64,000 nt of DNA from Strigamia acuminata (GCA_949358305.1 OX442316.1:13950001-14014000), one strand, 5' to 3'. Counted from the first letter of the stretch, positions 49,601 through 57,192 are shown. Program-made: numbers and translations. The notes: generated by a model from the letters alone, not told the origin.

Positions 49601-50716
49601 GAACCACTTTCACTCGGGGTCACAACCATCATCGGGCCAAATTCTCCATTCAAAACGATGCAGCGAGCGACTAATGACGTCACAAGACACGAAACGTTAC
49701 GCTCAGACCACAACACCATACTTGGCCATGCCACAAACAACCTAACCCGCCCTCTGGGCTCGTTCAACAAGGATAGCATTCAAATGCCACACCTGATTTC
49801 CCACCTGCTACTCTTCCGTATAACTAGAACTCGATTCCCGAACCAAAAACAACAACAAAAAACCCACCAAAACCCAACCCCAAATTTATTAATCACCAAA
49901 AACGAACATTTCACTATTCCACCCACCTCATTCATATCTAATCTACGATTTAAGCGATTTAAGCGAGATAAAAGTGTGTCTTTTTCAAGTTCCCTTAACA
50001 CGCCCTTTGTCGAGGAGTGGTCCTCAACTGAGGTGCCTTATAAGTTGGCTACCTACGCTTAAAAAGCACAAGCAACAGGGCTTTATAAGGCATTTCAGGT
50101 CACGTGTCTACCCCCGTGGTTTAAATAGGTTCGTCTTTATCTCGGATTACCTCTTGATCTCGCATCTTTGCGAGCAATTTTTTTCTTTTTCGAACCAAAA
50201 CTTCGAAAAACAAAATAATGTGCGTAAATATTTTAGTAATTAATTAATTATAATTAATTAATCCATTTCTACCGGGCGGTTTTAAGTAAATACTCTTTTA
50301 GTTGTTGTTTTACAAGTTTCTAAATTGGCCAAATGACGTAAAATATAAAGAAATCGTAAAATAAATTCAACGTGAGAAAGTCGCGAAAGATTGTTTACAT
50401 TTGGCACAACAACTCTCGAGCTGTCTCGAGGGGCGGTTGAACATTCCCAACATTTTATGGAGTTTCACATAAACATCGGTGCTTATCGCTCCCTCTTGTG
50501 AAATACAAAGTCAAGGTGAGTTGGTGGAGTTGAAAACACTTACCTCGGGATGGGTCTCGCGGCCAGGGTTATGTGTTCGGCCACGGAATATCCAAAATAT
50601 GAACCCGCCGTTCCGGACTTGACCACGGGGATCCGCGGGTCCAAATTGAATGCTAGTACGCAGAGTTGTTGACATAGGAAATGTAGAATCAACGACACCC
50701 ACCACCGAGTCCTCAT
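6677..50716 (-). CDS. integrin alpha subunit (no I domain), giant first intron
   Basis: Type I membrane receptor chain that pairs with an integrin beta subunit for matrix adhesion. Exons on the minus strand: 50716-50544, 11811-11684, 11380-11301, 11236-11054, 10985-10841, 10504-10291, 10224-10140, 10077-9969, 9905-9572, 9499-9262, 9204-9052, 8991-8915, 8854-8719, 8658-8566, 8498-8413, 8355-8278, 8222-8120, 8059-7940, 7881-7819, 7755-7372, 7309-7184, 7122-7021, 6961-6833, 6763-6677 (3426 nt, 1141 aa). Seen: signal peptide 1-22; mature start [10 protein letters not shown]; blade motifs SYFGYSV and ILVGAPKAQ; three Ca-binding loops ([27 protein letters not shown]); thigh and calf regions; a Ser/Thr-rich stretch ending in RGKR (about 973-976), the likely furin site making heavy and light chains; TM helix about 1089-1112; GFFKRK tail. 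There is no I domain. N-terminal motifs ([19 protein letters not shown]) look nearest to the arthropod PS1/laminin-binding class, but that subtype is an inference. Exon 1 ends in AG and exon 2 begins with A, giving Arg in phase. Confidence 0.92.
12441..12627. mobile_element. MITE, 187 bp, TA target duplication
   Basis: Perfect 42-bp terminal inverted repeats beginning AACTCTATTCCAAAAAG and ending with CTCCCATTGGTTGG flank about 100 bp of unrelated DNA. A TA dinucleotide lies at both ends. There is no coding capacity. The CTCCCATTGGT core is shared with the other TA MITEs of this intron, suggesting a common transposase of the Tc1/mariner type. Confidence 0.85.
12628..14304. other. intronic AT-rich DNA
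   Basis: Poly-A/T and AAAT tracts with short chance open frames on the minus strand (about 13470-14170). No domain, splice-phased exon or repeat unit was recognised. Confidence 0.5.
14305..14580. mobile_element. possible degenerate inverted-repeat element
   Basis: The left edge (AAGTCTCTTACGTTCGAACG) and the reverse complement of the right edge (AGTCCTCTACATACGAACAT) match imperfectly, and both are followed by a TTACGA motif. It directly abuts the pogo/Tigger-like element. Degenerate, so only tentative. Confidence 0.35.
14589..14945. mobile_element. pogo/Tigger-like non-autonomous element (degenerate)
   Basis: The left end, CAGTAGAGCCTCGATTATCC preceded by TA, closely resembles the known terminal repeat of pogo/Tigger DNA transposons. 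The body is filled with repeats of about 35-50 bp containing AAAAACATTAAAAACTGATT. The right end has relatives of the terminus (GTTCGGATAACCGATCG) but no clean terminal repeat, so that boundary is approximate. No transposase frame remains. Confidence 0.55.
14946..17539. other. intronic DNA without recognised genes
   Basis: AT-rich sequence with a few less AT-rich patches (15290-15560, 16480-16800). No exon with matching phase or domain was recognised on either strand. Confidence 0.5.
17540..17965. mobile_element. MITE family B copy 1, 426 bp, TA target duplication
   Basis: Ends are long inverted repeats of about 64 bp that begin TACTCGAGTTGCACTC and contain GTACTCCCATTGGTCGA. TA flanks both ends (17538-17539 and 17966-17967). 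A second copy of the same length lies at 39847-40272 in the opposite orientation and is nearly identical. Short open frames inside are by-products of the repeats and are not genes. Confidence 0.92.
17966..20383. other. intronic DNA with a less AT-rich patch
   Basis: 18500-19130 is richer in C and G than its surroundings (G-rich and CGC-containing runs around 18600 and 18890-19080) and might be regulatory, but no coding exon was found. The remainder is AT-rich; 20100-20150 is A-rich with K-coding chance frames. Confidence 0.4.
20384..20760. repeat. 20-bp tandem repeat behind a hAT-like terminus
   Basis: Starts with CAGGGGTGGATCCAGTAAGG followed by a G-run and GAGCCCCCTTGAG, a pattern common at the ends of non-autonomous DNA transposons in animals. 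From about 20440 to 20640 a 20-bp unit, AAAAATTCCTTTTTAGAACC, repeats about ten times with drift, then decays into relatives containing AAAATCACTTTTAGGC. No opposite terminus was found, so the element may be truncated. Confidence 0.6.
20761..22332. other. intronic DNA, AATGCATT-rich at its end
   Basis: No gene was recognised. From about 22110 to 22330 the sequence is rich in AATGCATTTT-type words in both orientations; related words resume after the piggyBac-like MITE (22800-22860), so that MITE probably sits inside an older repeat. Confidence 0.5.
22333..22797. mobile_element. piggyBac-type MITE, 465 bp, TTAA target
   Basis: Termini CCTTCGGAGGCATAAGG and CCTTATGCCTCCGAAGG are inverted repeats, each flanked by TTAA (22329-22332 and 22798-22801). 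TTAA target duplication and CCY/RGG ends are hallmarks of piggyBac. Subterminal words TCCATAAATCCGT and ACGGATTTATGGACA extend the inversion. There is no transposase frame. Confidence 0.88.
22798..24642. other. intronic DNA with one unexplained open stretch
   Basis: Mostly AT-rich. 24044-24355 is less AT-rich and open for 103 codons on the minus strand, but the translation resembles nothing I recognise and lacks splice-phased partners; a decayed retroelement or processed pseudogene fragment is possible. Confidence 0.4.
24643..25207. mobile_element. dispersed repeat family C, copy 1
   Basis: Begins GCTGCGTTCCTGG and ends CTTTGGGGTCACAAC. The same start, internal blocks (AATCTGGCCAAAAAAACGGC, GCAACGGTGCTCATTAG, GTTGCTATGGCAAC) and end recur at 59388-60364 inside the sulfotransferase cluster. 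There are no long terminal inverted repeats. Superfamily unknown. Confidence 0.75.
25619..25678. repeat. (AAAT)n microsatellite
   Basis: About fifteen AAAT units in an uninterrupted run. Confidence 0.95.
25810..26133. mobile_element. inverted-repeat element with CTACAAAACAAG arms
   Basis: CTACAAAACAAGAGGTATAC at 25810 pairs with GTATACCCCTTGTTTTGTAG ending at 26133. A second, direct-oriented arm (CTACAAAACAAGGGGTACAC) lies at about 26052, so the unit may be a nested or rearranged pair. It is non-coding. Confidence 0.65.
27275..28450. mobile_element. TA-target inverted-repeat transposon, 1176 bp
   Basis: GGTGCATTCAATATCGATAA at the left matches the reverse complement of the right end (TTATTGATATTGAATGCACC), continuing for about 30 bp into GGAGAAGYGACTTCTT. 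TA flanks both ends. Subterminal words AAGTGACTTA and AGAAGTCA recur in both arms, as expected of transposase-binding repeats. No transposase frame is intact. A smaller hairpin element is nested inside, and a (TTTG)n run lies at 27758-27784. Confidence 0.85.
27487..27584. mobile_element. 98-bp hairpin MITE nested in the larger transposon
   Basis: Two arms of about 33 bp (AATATGTGCTCTAAAATTCT and its reverse complement with the same ACCACATG inner end) face each other across a loop of about 30 bp. The near-perfect palindrome would fold into a stable hairpin. Confidence 0.85.
28715..29074. mobile_element. MITE family D, 360 bp, TA target duplication
   Basis: The left arm TAACGTTGTCCTAACTCC and the mirrored right arm (CAACCTTGTTTTAACTCC) lead into a perfect CTATTGGTTGAGCC core, all flanked by TA. 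An internal CCACTACACCAGTGA word is close to GATCACTACACCAGTAA in MITE family B, linking the two families. Confidence 0.8.
29240..29505 (+). repeat. 5' LTR of gag-only element
   Basis: 266 bp, TG...CA. Contains a TATTTAAC promoter-like word near 29424 and an internal near-repeat (AGGCGCCAATGTTGC and AGGCACCAATGTTGC). Confidence 0.93.
29508..29519 (+). promoter_or_regulatory. primer binding site, initiator Met tRNA
   Basis: TGGTAGCAGAGA begins two bases after the 5' LTR. TGGTAGCAGAG is the complement of the conserved 3' end of animal initiator methionine tRNA including CCA, the usual primer for copia-type elements. Confidence 0.8.
29653..30552 (+). CDS. copia-type Gag nucleocapsid protein
   Basis: 299-aa protein expected to form the retrotransposon particle and bind its RNA. 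The ATG at 29653 ([16 protein letters not shown]) is chosen over the longer open frame, which has no upstream ATG. The first 200 residues match the gag-polypeptide layout of Ty1/copia: an N-terminal [17 protein letters not shown] segment, a helical W..I.S....T..L...I core ([18 protein letters not shown]), and an EYL-type [10 protein letters not shown] helix. Two CCHC zinc knuckles follow at about 229-242 and 248-261 (C-X2-C-X4-H-X4-C, all ligands present). The tail is Asn/Glu-rich and stops without a protease. The frame is intact, as expected if it is under recent selection or simply young. Confidence 0.88.
   Translation: MTTKKYNVFAQVELLDDKNYLLWSRRIKTILKSRKLWKKVILADEPPRGKAEDANCAEMEKKWDEWDDENSEAMEIIINTLSAEQVLRHQSEENAKELWAKIESSMAAKTKNLQLMCNIKLSRFEMTKTETVDQYLNRIEALQNESLQLGKAVDDHDVRFFAMQGLRREFDQNVLALEQRENLTMQHIRDTLKLAEDRRTKREDEEKPSDAAYKSTVKRYEKRSDERRCYNCDMTGHMASDCRNPTKCFNCQGTGHKATNCAQPRQGNNQRYNTPKERTLRAFVSENNDAENENDGWPY
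30586..30740 (+). repeat. GACGAGA-rich tandem repeat between gag and 3' LTR
   Basis: Imperfect copies of a unit like GATTTGAGACGTAGACGAGA, 30-40 bp long, repeat about four times. It occupies the place where pol would start. It has no frame continuing from gag. Confidence 0.75.
30972..30984 (+). promoter_or_regulatory. polypurine tract of LTR element
   Basis: TGTGGGAGGAATT ends immediately before the 3' LTR, the expected position for plus-strand priming. It is a short, imperfect tract. Confidence 0.6.
30985..31250 (+). repeat. 3' LTR of gag-only element
   Basis: 266 bp, indistinguishable by eye from the 5' LTR and followed by the target duplication CAAAC. Confidence 0.93.
31251..37445. other. 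intronic DNA, repeats and chance frames
   Basis: 31560-31850 is a drifting array of about 20-bp units such as TTTTGGTAATTTTTCGCAAA. Small open frames at 32240-32470 and 32630-32760 are less AT-rich but lack a recognised domain. 34540-34575 is poly-A. 35883-36165 is an inverted-repeat region built on GTCATTTTAGCAA with arms at 35936-35948 and 35957-35969. Nothing else was supported. Confidence 0.45.
35883..36165. mobile_element. possible inverted-repeat element (CATTTTAGCGA arms)
   Basis: The central palindrome GTCATTTTAGCAA / TTGCTAAAATGAC and the outer words TTTTATCGGATGT and ATAACCGATTTTATCGATTA suggest a decayed palindromic transposon. The end ATCGATTAAGAGCCGCGGCT recurs in altered form near 45935-45970 (ACCGATTAAGAGTCGCC...AGCCGCGGCT), so the family is dispersed. 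Confidence 0.45.
37446..38225. repeat. 21-bp minisatellite split by a MITE
   Basis: Units of 21 bp, GGTAGGATACTTTACGACTGC and variants (GCAGGATTCTTTTCAAATGAA), run from 37446 to 37623 and from 37867 to 38225. Because 21 is a multiple of three, frames stay open on both strands and translate as seven-residue repeats (VGYFTTA; YPTAVVK); I regard these as by-products of the repeat. Confidence 0.88.
37631..37859. mobile_element. 229-bp MITE inserted in minisatellite
   Basis: Inverted ends CATGAACCAAGGATA and TATCCTTGGTTCATG, with a likely 7-bp target duplication GTATGAC (37624-37630 and 37860-37866). Continuing minisatellite on both sides marks the insertion point. A target of 7-8 bp points to hAT-like transposition. 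Confidence 0.8.
38226..39846. other. intronic DNA without recognised genes
   Basis: Mixed AT-rich sequence. Open frames at 39073-39339 and 39354-39740 were read on both strands and show no domain or splice partners. Confidence 0.5.
39847..40272. mobile_element. MITE family B copy 2, 426 bp, TA target duplication
   Basis: Same length and ends as the 17540-17965 copy but inverted relative to it, with TA at both borders (39845-39846 and 40273-40274). Its terminal inverted repeats of about 64 bp look perfect, suggesting it is the younger or better preserved copy. Confidence 0.92.
40518..42125 (+). pseudogene. decayed 3' part of an AGPAT duplicate
   Basis: Matches exons 4, 5 and 6 of the AGPAT gene at 43140-44354. 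Exon 4 copy: 40518-40613 (96 bp, same length), exon 5 copy: 40695-40767 (73 bp, same length), both with intact splice borders; exon 6 remnant: about 42064-42125, shortened, ending ISK-stop. The key motif FPEGTRN reads FSKGTRN here, so the conserved Glu is gone. No copy of exons 1-3, including the catalytic NHxxxxD motif, was found; a MITE lies just upstream at 39847. The intron before exon 6 is expanded by a transposon. It is probably non-functional. Confidence 0.8.
41309..41873. mobile_element. 565-bp TA-target inverted-repeat element
   Basis: CCATGTTTACATG and CATGTAAACGTGG form the ends, flanked by TA. Multiple internal TTTTCCAGATAAGT and GTTTACATG words in both orientations suggest subterminal repeats. 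It lies in the last intron of the AGPAT pseudogene. Confidence 0.75.
43140..44354 (+). CDS. 1-acyl-glycerol-3-phosphate acyltransferase (AGPAT1/2 type), nested
   Basis: Predicted ER membrane enzyme that adds an acyl chain from acyl-CoA to lysophosphatidic acid, giving phosphatidic acid for phospholipid and triglyceride synthesis. Six exons: 43140-43306, 43426-43565, 43684-43865, 43927-44022, 44087-44159, 44230-44354 (783 nt, 260 aa, close to family size). The N-terminus is hydrophobic (about 1-50, probably two membrane segments). Motif I NHQSCLD 94-100 carries the catalytic His-x4-Asp; [12 protein letters not shown] 168-175 (motif III) and VPIVP 196-200 (motif IV) follow. All key residues are present. 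The gene lies wholly inside integrin intron 1 on the opposite strand. A damaged paralogue of its last three exons lies 1-3 kb upstream. Confidence 0.93.
44517..44522 (+). terminator. poly(A) signal of AGPAT
   Basis: AATAAA, 163 bases after the stop codon. Confidence 0.6.
46137..46450. repeat. TTTTTTCTAAT/TTTTTTCTGAT tandem array
   Basis: About 26 units of 11-12 bp alternating between TTTTTTCTAAT and TTTTTTCTGAT/A, regular at first and drifting toward 46450. Confidence 0.9.
47483..47671. repeat. 22-bp minisatellite, near-perfect
   Basis: Unit GATATTATTCGATATAGCTGG plus C, about 8.5 copies with essentially no variation, which indicates recent expansion or homogenisation. Confidence 0.95.
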
Positions 50717-51103
50717 GATTGTTCACTACACAGCGTGCGGCCGACCCTCTAGTCCTTACTCCGACTACGGTGACTATAGCCGCGGATGCGTTCGCGGTAA
50801 TGTGCGACGAGGTGAAGCTGATGCTGGGTGGATGGGTTTTGGTTCCGAGCGACATCTGTAGGGGGTTTGAGGAGTTATAGTGCGGTGGGTGATTTGGTAA
50901 TTTTTTGTTGTTTTAAATTTGTTTTGAATGGAAATTCTGTTTAATTTTTAAAATTTTGTAAAAATGTTTTTATATTTGGTTTGTTAATGTTTTTGGATAT
51001 ATTTTTTGTTCGGGTTAGGTTTTGCGCGGATGGATATGCTGTTGACGGGTGTCAGCTGTTAGTTGATTTCCGAGCGGTTTTGCATTGGATTTGTTGTAAT
51101 AAT
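50717..51103. promoter_or_regulatory. shared divergent promoter region, integrin alpha / BLOC1S1
   Basis: Only 387 bp separate the two start codons, which point away from each other. Both 5' leaders and both promoters must lie here unless there are unseen non-coding exons. No TATA box is clear. GC-rich sequence on the integrin side gives way to T-rich sequence on the BLOC1S1 side. Confidence 0.6.
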
Positions 51104-52234
51104 ATGTTGTCCAATTTGATTAAGCAGCACCAGACGAAGCAATCGGCGAGAAAGGAAGAACAGGGTATTTGTATTGAGTGGAATTAAAATAATAGAAATA
51201 ATTTAAATACTTGTTTTGGTTTAGAAAAGAAGAAAAAAGAAGCTTTCACTGCTGCCAGCGCAGTCACTCACGCGCTAGTCGATCATCTGAACGTCGGGTG
51301 AAGATGAAACGACCGAACTCGAGTCGATTTTATTATTAAATAAGTGATGTTGACGTTTTATTTTTAAGGGTTGCACAAGCGTACCTTAATCAGAAAAGAT
51401 TGGATGCCGAAGCTAAACAATTTCACGTTAACGCGACACAGTTTTCCAAACAGACTGCGCAATGGCTGCAATTAGTGGAAAATTTCAATCAAGCCTTAAA
51501 GGTTTTAAATCGCATTAATCGTCTTCAAAGAATCAAGTGTTATTAAGTTAATTTTTGATGTTTTAACAGGAGATTGGCGATGTGGAAAACTGGGCGAAAA
51601 GCATAGAAGCCGATATGAGGACGATATCAAGCGCTTTAGACTATGCTTATAAAGGTGTTTACAAATTGTGTTTACCGTAAATGCTCTCAGTGAGCGCGGG
51701 ATGCTGTTTGAACTTGGTATCTTTTGCAAAACTGCATTTTTCAAGTCCAAAAATACATTTTTGAAGCCAGTAATGCAATTTTCAAATTCAAAAATGCATT
51801 TTTTAAGTCCAAAAATACATTTTTCCAGTCTAAAATTGCATTTTTCCAGTCTAAAATTGCATTTTTCAAGTCCAAAAATTCATTTTAAGATGCAAAATGT
51901 ACTTATTACGTGCCAAAAATGCATTTTAAGGTGCAAAATGTACTTATTATGTGCCAAAAATGCATTTTAAGATGTAAAATGTACTTATTATGTGCCAAAA
52001 ATGCATTTTAAGATGTAAAATGTACTTATTACGTGCCAAAAATGCATTTTAAGATGCAAAAATCGAATTTTTTGGACCGAAAATCTATTTAAATTATTAC
52101 CAAAAAATTTCCTACAAGGGAAAATCCAGATTCTGTCAATAGAGCGCGAGTGCACTATCGGAGCATTTACGGTACATCATTAAAATGTACAATAATTTAT
52201 CTAAATATTTTTAGCTGATCAAGAGACTCAGTGA
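51104..52234 (+). CDS. BLOC1S1: BLOC-1 subunit 1 (GCN5L1)
   Basis: Small coiled-coil subunit of the BLOC-1 and BORC complexes, which act in lysosome-related organelle biogenesis and lysosome positioning. Five exons: 51104-51164, 51225-51297, 51369-51501, 51570-51654, 52215-52234 (372 nt, 123 aa; the short human form is 125 aa). Diagnostic blocks are MLSNLIKQHQTKQ, VDHLNVGVAQAYLNQKRLD, QFSKQTAQWLQLVENFNQAL and EIGDVENWAKSIE. The last exon adds only six residues and the stop; it is placed by phase after a 560-bp intron that contains a 41-bp repeat. The donor after exon 3 (GTTTTA) is weak but required by frame. Confidence 0.95.
51730..52075. repeat. 41-bp repeat array in last BLOC1S1 intron
   Basis: From about 51890, units of 41 bp containing AAAATGTACTTATTACGTGC and CAAAAATGCATTTTAAGATG repeat about four times. 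The preceding 150 bp has shorter related units with AAATGCATTTTTCAAGTCC. The array enlarges this intron to 560 bp. Confidence 0.85.
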
Positions 52235-52349
52235 TACATTTCTTCTACATTTAATCGTGTGCTAAGCTTAATTTGTGTTTTATAATGAAAAATCGAAAGT
52301 AAAACTCAAATTTACTTTTATTTCACAATTTCTTTATGTAAAAAATAAG

Positions 52350-52355
52350 AATAAA
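52350..52355 (+). terminator. poly(A) signal of BLOC1S1
   Basis: AATAAA (overlapping a second copy) about 116 bases after the stop. Confidence 0.55.
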
Positions 52356-52636
52356 ATAAAACGCATGAAATTATTTGTCCAATATACTTTTTTTTTAAAA
52401 AAAAAATGCCGTTTTACCTAATCTTACAACTCTTATCTAAACCGAAAACATGAAAAAGAGAAGGCTAAAAGAAGAATAAAAACGTGACATTTCTCGATCG
52501 TTTTTAAGTTTGGTATATACATTAATTAACTCGTCTAGTTGCAACTGTACATTGAACGAAACCTCGCATTCATTAATAATCAATAATTCATCATTGCAAA
52601 TATAAAATCATCAATTTACAAACTCCAAATTAAAAA

Positions 52637-53827
<1,191 letters not shown>

Positions 53828-54114
53828 TTTAGAGAAGGAGACGTCTTTTTTCCTTTACTTCATCTAGTATCAATGCGCAGTCGCAGACACGAGCTACGAG
53901 TGCTGTACAGTACAGTGCTTCCATCTCTCCATCTGTTGTCGAGAAAAGCAATTTAAATTCGGACTAACGGCGCTGAAATTTGTTTTTATACAATAAATTG
54001 TAAATAGATAGATGCAAATTAACTTAGATGCAAAATAAATGCAATGCGTATAAATATATTAATCTTTTATTTCATAAATACATGCAGAAATCGTATTAAA
54101 AGAAAACAAATCAA

Positions 54115-55163
54115 CTACCGCTCCCAAACAATTGGCAATAGGTCCGAGTTGTATGGACGATCGCCCTGCTTCAGTCCAAAATCCATTGGTGGCGATACTG
54201 ACCACGGTCTAGAAGCGAAACTAACATCATCACCTAAAGCAAAACGATTAAATTGCAAAATAAAAATTAATTAATTAAATTAATTACCGAACCAACGGGT
54301 GGACAAAACACGTCTTTGTTTCACTGATAAATTACCAGCTGCTGCATGAAGAGTTTTCATGCTAAACACAATGCAATCTCCTGGCTGCATGCAAAACAAC
54401 ATAAACTCAGAAATTATCTGGACAAAAATACAAAATAAAACACTTAACCTGCAATTCCCACGATAAAATTTCGTAAATCCCCTTATTGCCATCAATATCT
54501 GGCACTTCCTCATATTTTTCTACGTCACTTCCACTTGAAATAATATAATTTCTTTCACTTGCAAATTTACGTGGAACAAACAAACGATTCCAAGCGTGCG
54601 ACCCTTTAACAAATTGCAAACAACTTTCTCGGGAAATGACATCAACTGGCATCCAAATAGAGCAATTCTACGCATAGAATTGTTTCTAGAATTCTTTAAA
54701 ACCTGTTAGAATTGACAATTGTATACTTTAAAGCCGTTAAAGGGATAATACGGTTGATCCTGATGCCAAGGCGTCTTTTTCGTGGTACCAGGTTCCTTAT
54801 TCAAGACATGGTCGTGGTAGAACAAAGAAAACTAATAAAAATTCCTTTTTAGAAATATAAACTAAATGGATGATTCAATTAATACTTAAATACACTTGAA
54901 TCCATTAAATTCCCCGCGATTTCAGCCGCTGGAGAGTTGAAGACATAATCCTTGAATTCCGCAATCCTCGTCCAGTTGCAGTAATCGTCAAAATACGTAC
55001 CGGAAGTTTGATCATTACGAAGAAACTCTGCATGAATACTCGGCGATTTAATGTTGAATTCAATGCCATTCTTAACTTTTTCAATCCAGCCCGTTGGGAA
55101 TACATTACGCAGACAAATGACTCCATTTGCTTGAAATTCACTTTTCATTGCTTCAGTGATCAT
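54115..55163 (-). CDS. phytanoyl-CoA dioxygenase family protein, bacterial-like
   Basis: Predicted Fe(II)/2-oxoglutarate-dependent oxygenase of the PhyH family; substrate unknown. Five exons: 55163-54894, 54831-54727, 54667-54449, 54384-54288, 54233-54115 (810 nt, 269 aa). An in-frame ATG 45 bases upstream (55208) is an alternative start; 55163 is chosen because MITEAMKSEFQANG aligns with typical family starts. Iron ligands are H113 and D115 in TPWHQDQPYYPFNG, and H211 in TLHAAAGN; the 2-oxoglutarate Arg is likely R222 or R223. Blocks such as DYCNW, SPAAEIAG, HVLNKEPGT, VPDID, LSWELQPGD, LSTRWFGDD and SPP follow the pattern I know from proteobacterial PhyH proteins more than from animal PHYH or PHYHD1. 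It has ordinary spliceosomal introns, so any transfer is old or the subfamily is ancestral. Confidence 0.85.
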
Positions 55164-55879
55164 GTTGGTTGGTTGGTTTGGCTTTCGATGTGGTATTGGT
55201 AATGTCATATAATTTAAAACACAGATGGTGAATTGAATAGTTGACCTCACAACATGCGATACATAATTAGGAGTTCAAAGTCATCAATTTAATTAATTGC
55301 TGAATAAATAGTTAGTTAAACTACTTCTGCAAATGCAATTTTAAATACGACCCTACATTTTATTTCAAACAGGGTTCATCAACTGCCCTAGAATTGCTTT
55401 GAAAGTAACCCAAACCAGCTCAAAGTTCACGAGGAAAATCAGGTGAAGTAAGATGTGTGGTACAGTAAACATGACCCACAATTTTTCGCACAATCATTAT
55501 TTGTTAATCATCAATCTTAAATAACATGAGGAACACTTCATAAGTAGATAGTGTTTCATCACATTTTTTAATTTTTTTTTAATTTTTTTATATTTTTTTA
55601 ATTTTTTTATTTTGCATGTGGTTGATATTTAGTTTGTTTCACAAATGTTTGTTATTCAATAAAGTTAACTATTTTTTTTTAATAACAACTTATCTATTCT
55701 TGCATATATTTATCAATACATTTATCACGAAATCCAAGAAGTAATGTGTAGGGAGGAAAGTGGATTGCATTAACCTTGAGCTCAATATTTTTTACAGATA
55801 GTTTTCCTGCTCGTCGCTATACATCGTCGTGTCGCATTTCATCAGGATCCACAAGTTGTGTTGTTTCTCGCTCGAAATC

Positions 55880-57192
55880 ATGGCCAAATTCGAGAACCTT
55901 GGAGTCGATCCGCTTTTCCCAGCCGGTGGAGAATTGTTCAAAATCGACGGTTTTTACATCAACCATCTTCATGGGGGACCCAAATCCCGCGCTTGGCTCG
56001 ATAAAAACTTCGAAGCTCGTCCGGATGATATCTACGTGGTATCTTTTCCAAAAACGGGTAGGAAATTAATATCTTTATTTATTCTGTATAAAAACTTATA
56101 AAACTCAAACTTTTCCACGAAAAGGCGTCATCTATCGGAGATTGGCAGATGCTTGCAACATTTTGTTTGTTTTATTTTTATTTATTGTTTATTTTTTAGG
56201 TACAACATGGGCTCAGGAAATGGTGTATCTCATTGGAAACGACTTGGACTTTGAAAAAGCTAAAAAGCCATTGCAAGAAAGATTTCCGTACTTGGAACTT
56301 TTGCCTTCAATAGAAGCGAATTTCATCACGAATGTGGATAAGGATAAACCGAGATATTTGAAATCCCATTATCCTTACTCACTGCTCCCACAGTCTATTT
56401 TGGATAAAAAGTGCAAAGTAAACACTTGTAATTTTTTTTTCAGAATTAATAATTTCATATTTTTATATAATTGGATTTTTATTTAGATTATATATACAAT
56501 TCGCAACCCCAAAGATACATTGGTGTCTTATTACAGTTTTGCAATCAAGAATCAATTTCTTCTGTATAATGGAGATTTTGAAACGATCTTCAAGATGTTC
56601 ATTGAAGAAGAAAGACGTAAAGCAAAATTTTAACGATATTTTAACTTTTAATAAATAATTTGGGTTTTTCTTTTCTTTTTTTTATTTTTGTTTAGTTAAT
56701 TGTACGCCTTTTTCTAGACACATTTTAGAATGTTGGGACCGTCGAAATGAGGACAATATCCTCATCCTGCACTTTGAGGACATGAAAAAAGTAAATAAAA
56801 GACATCAAAACAAGTTGAATAACTTTAAAATTTTGTTTCTTTATGTGTCTTTTATAGGATATGGTTCCTGCAGTTCGTAGTGTTGCAAAGTTTTTGGGTA
56901 AATCGTTAACAGATGATCAAGTGCAACAAGTGGTCGAACATTGCAAGTTTGACAACATGAGTAAGAATCCGTCCACCAACTACAGTAAAGTGTTCAGTGG
57001 GTTTATGAGAAAAGGTGAAAAAATTCAGTCTTGTTTTCGCTAAACTTTGAAAATAAATAAAATTCCTTGCAAATTTTAGGTCAAGTTGGAGACTGGAAAA
57101 ATTTCTTTACTGAGGAATTGAACGAGCAAATGGAGGAATATGTTCAACGCAAATTTGATAAAAGCGGATTAAAATTTGAATTTGGCAAATAA
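55880..57192 (+). CDS. cytosolic sulfotransferase, intact (copy 1)
   Basis: Transfers sulfate from PAPS to a small hydroxyl or amine acceptor; acceptor unknown. Six exons: 55880-56057, 56200-56417, 56487-56616, 56696-56790, 56858-57014, 57080-57192 (891 nt, 296 aa, typical SULT length). Motifs: PKTGTTW 57-63 (5'-phosphosulfate loop), catalytic His at about 116 in KSHYPYSLLP, RNPKDTLVSYY starting at 138 (3'-phosphate binding), and RKGQVGDWKNFFT from 258 (PAPS loop). All key residues are present. It is first in a tandem array; it differs clearly from copies 2 and 3 in the 5' part but shares the exon structure. Confidence 0.95.

Larger units (their letters stand above)
11812..50543 (-). other. 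38.7 kb first intron of integrin alpha
   Basis: The donor is GAG|GTAAGT read on the minus strand at 50543; the acceptor is a T-rich TTTTTAG ending at 11812. All other introns of this gene are about 50-310 bp. The intron contains a whole antisense gene (AGPAT), a pseudogene tail, a retroelement and many MITEs, itemised separately. First introns often hold regulatory DNA, but no specific enhancer can be read here. Confidence 0.85.
44523..50543. other. distal part of integrin intron 1, repeats only
   Basis: Contains the TTTTTTCTAAT array (46137-46450) and the 22-bp minisatellite (47483-47671), poly-A/T runs, and a less AT-rich stretch near 49560-50060 with chance frames. An open frame at 44687-44887 has no domain. 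No further exon in integrin phase was seen. Confidence 0.5.

Noticed and set aside
50511-50855. 114-codon minus-strand open frame starting MSLGTKTHPP
   Set aside because: It overlaps integrin exon 1 in another frame; the frame giving MRTRWWVSL...SYFGYSV is the real one and splices in phase to exon 2.
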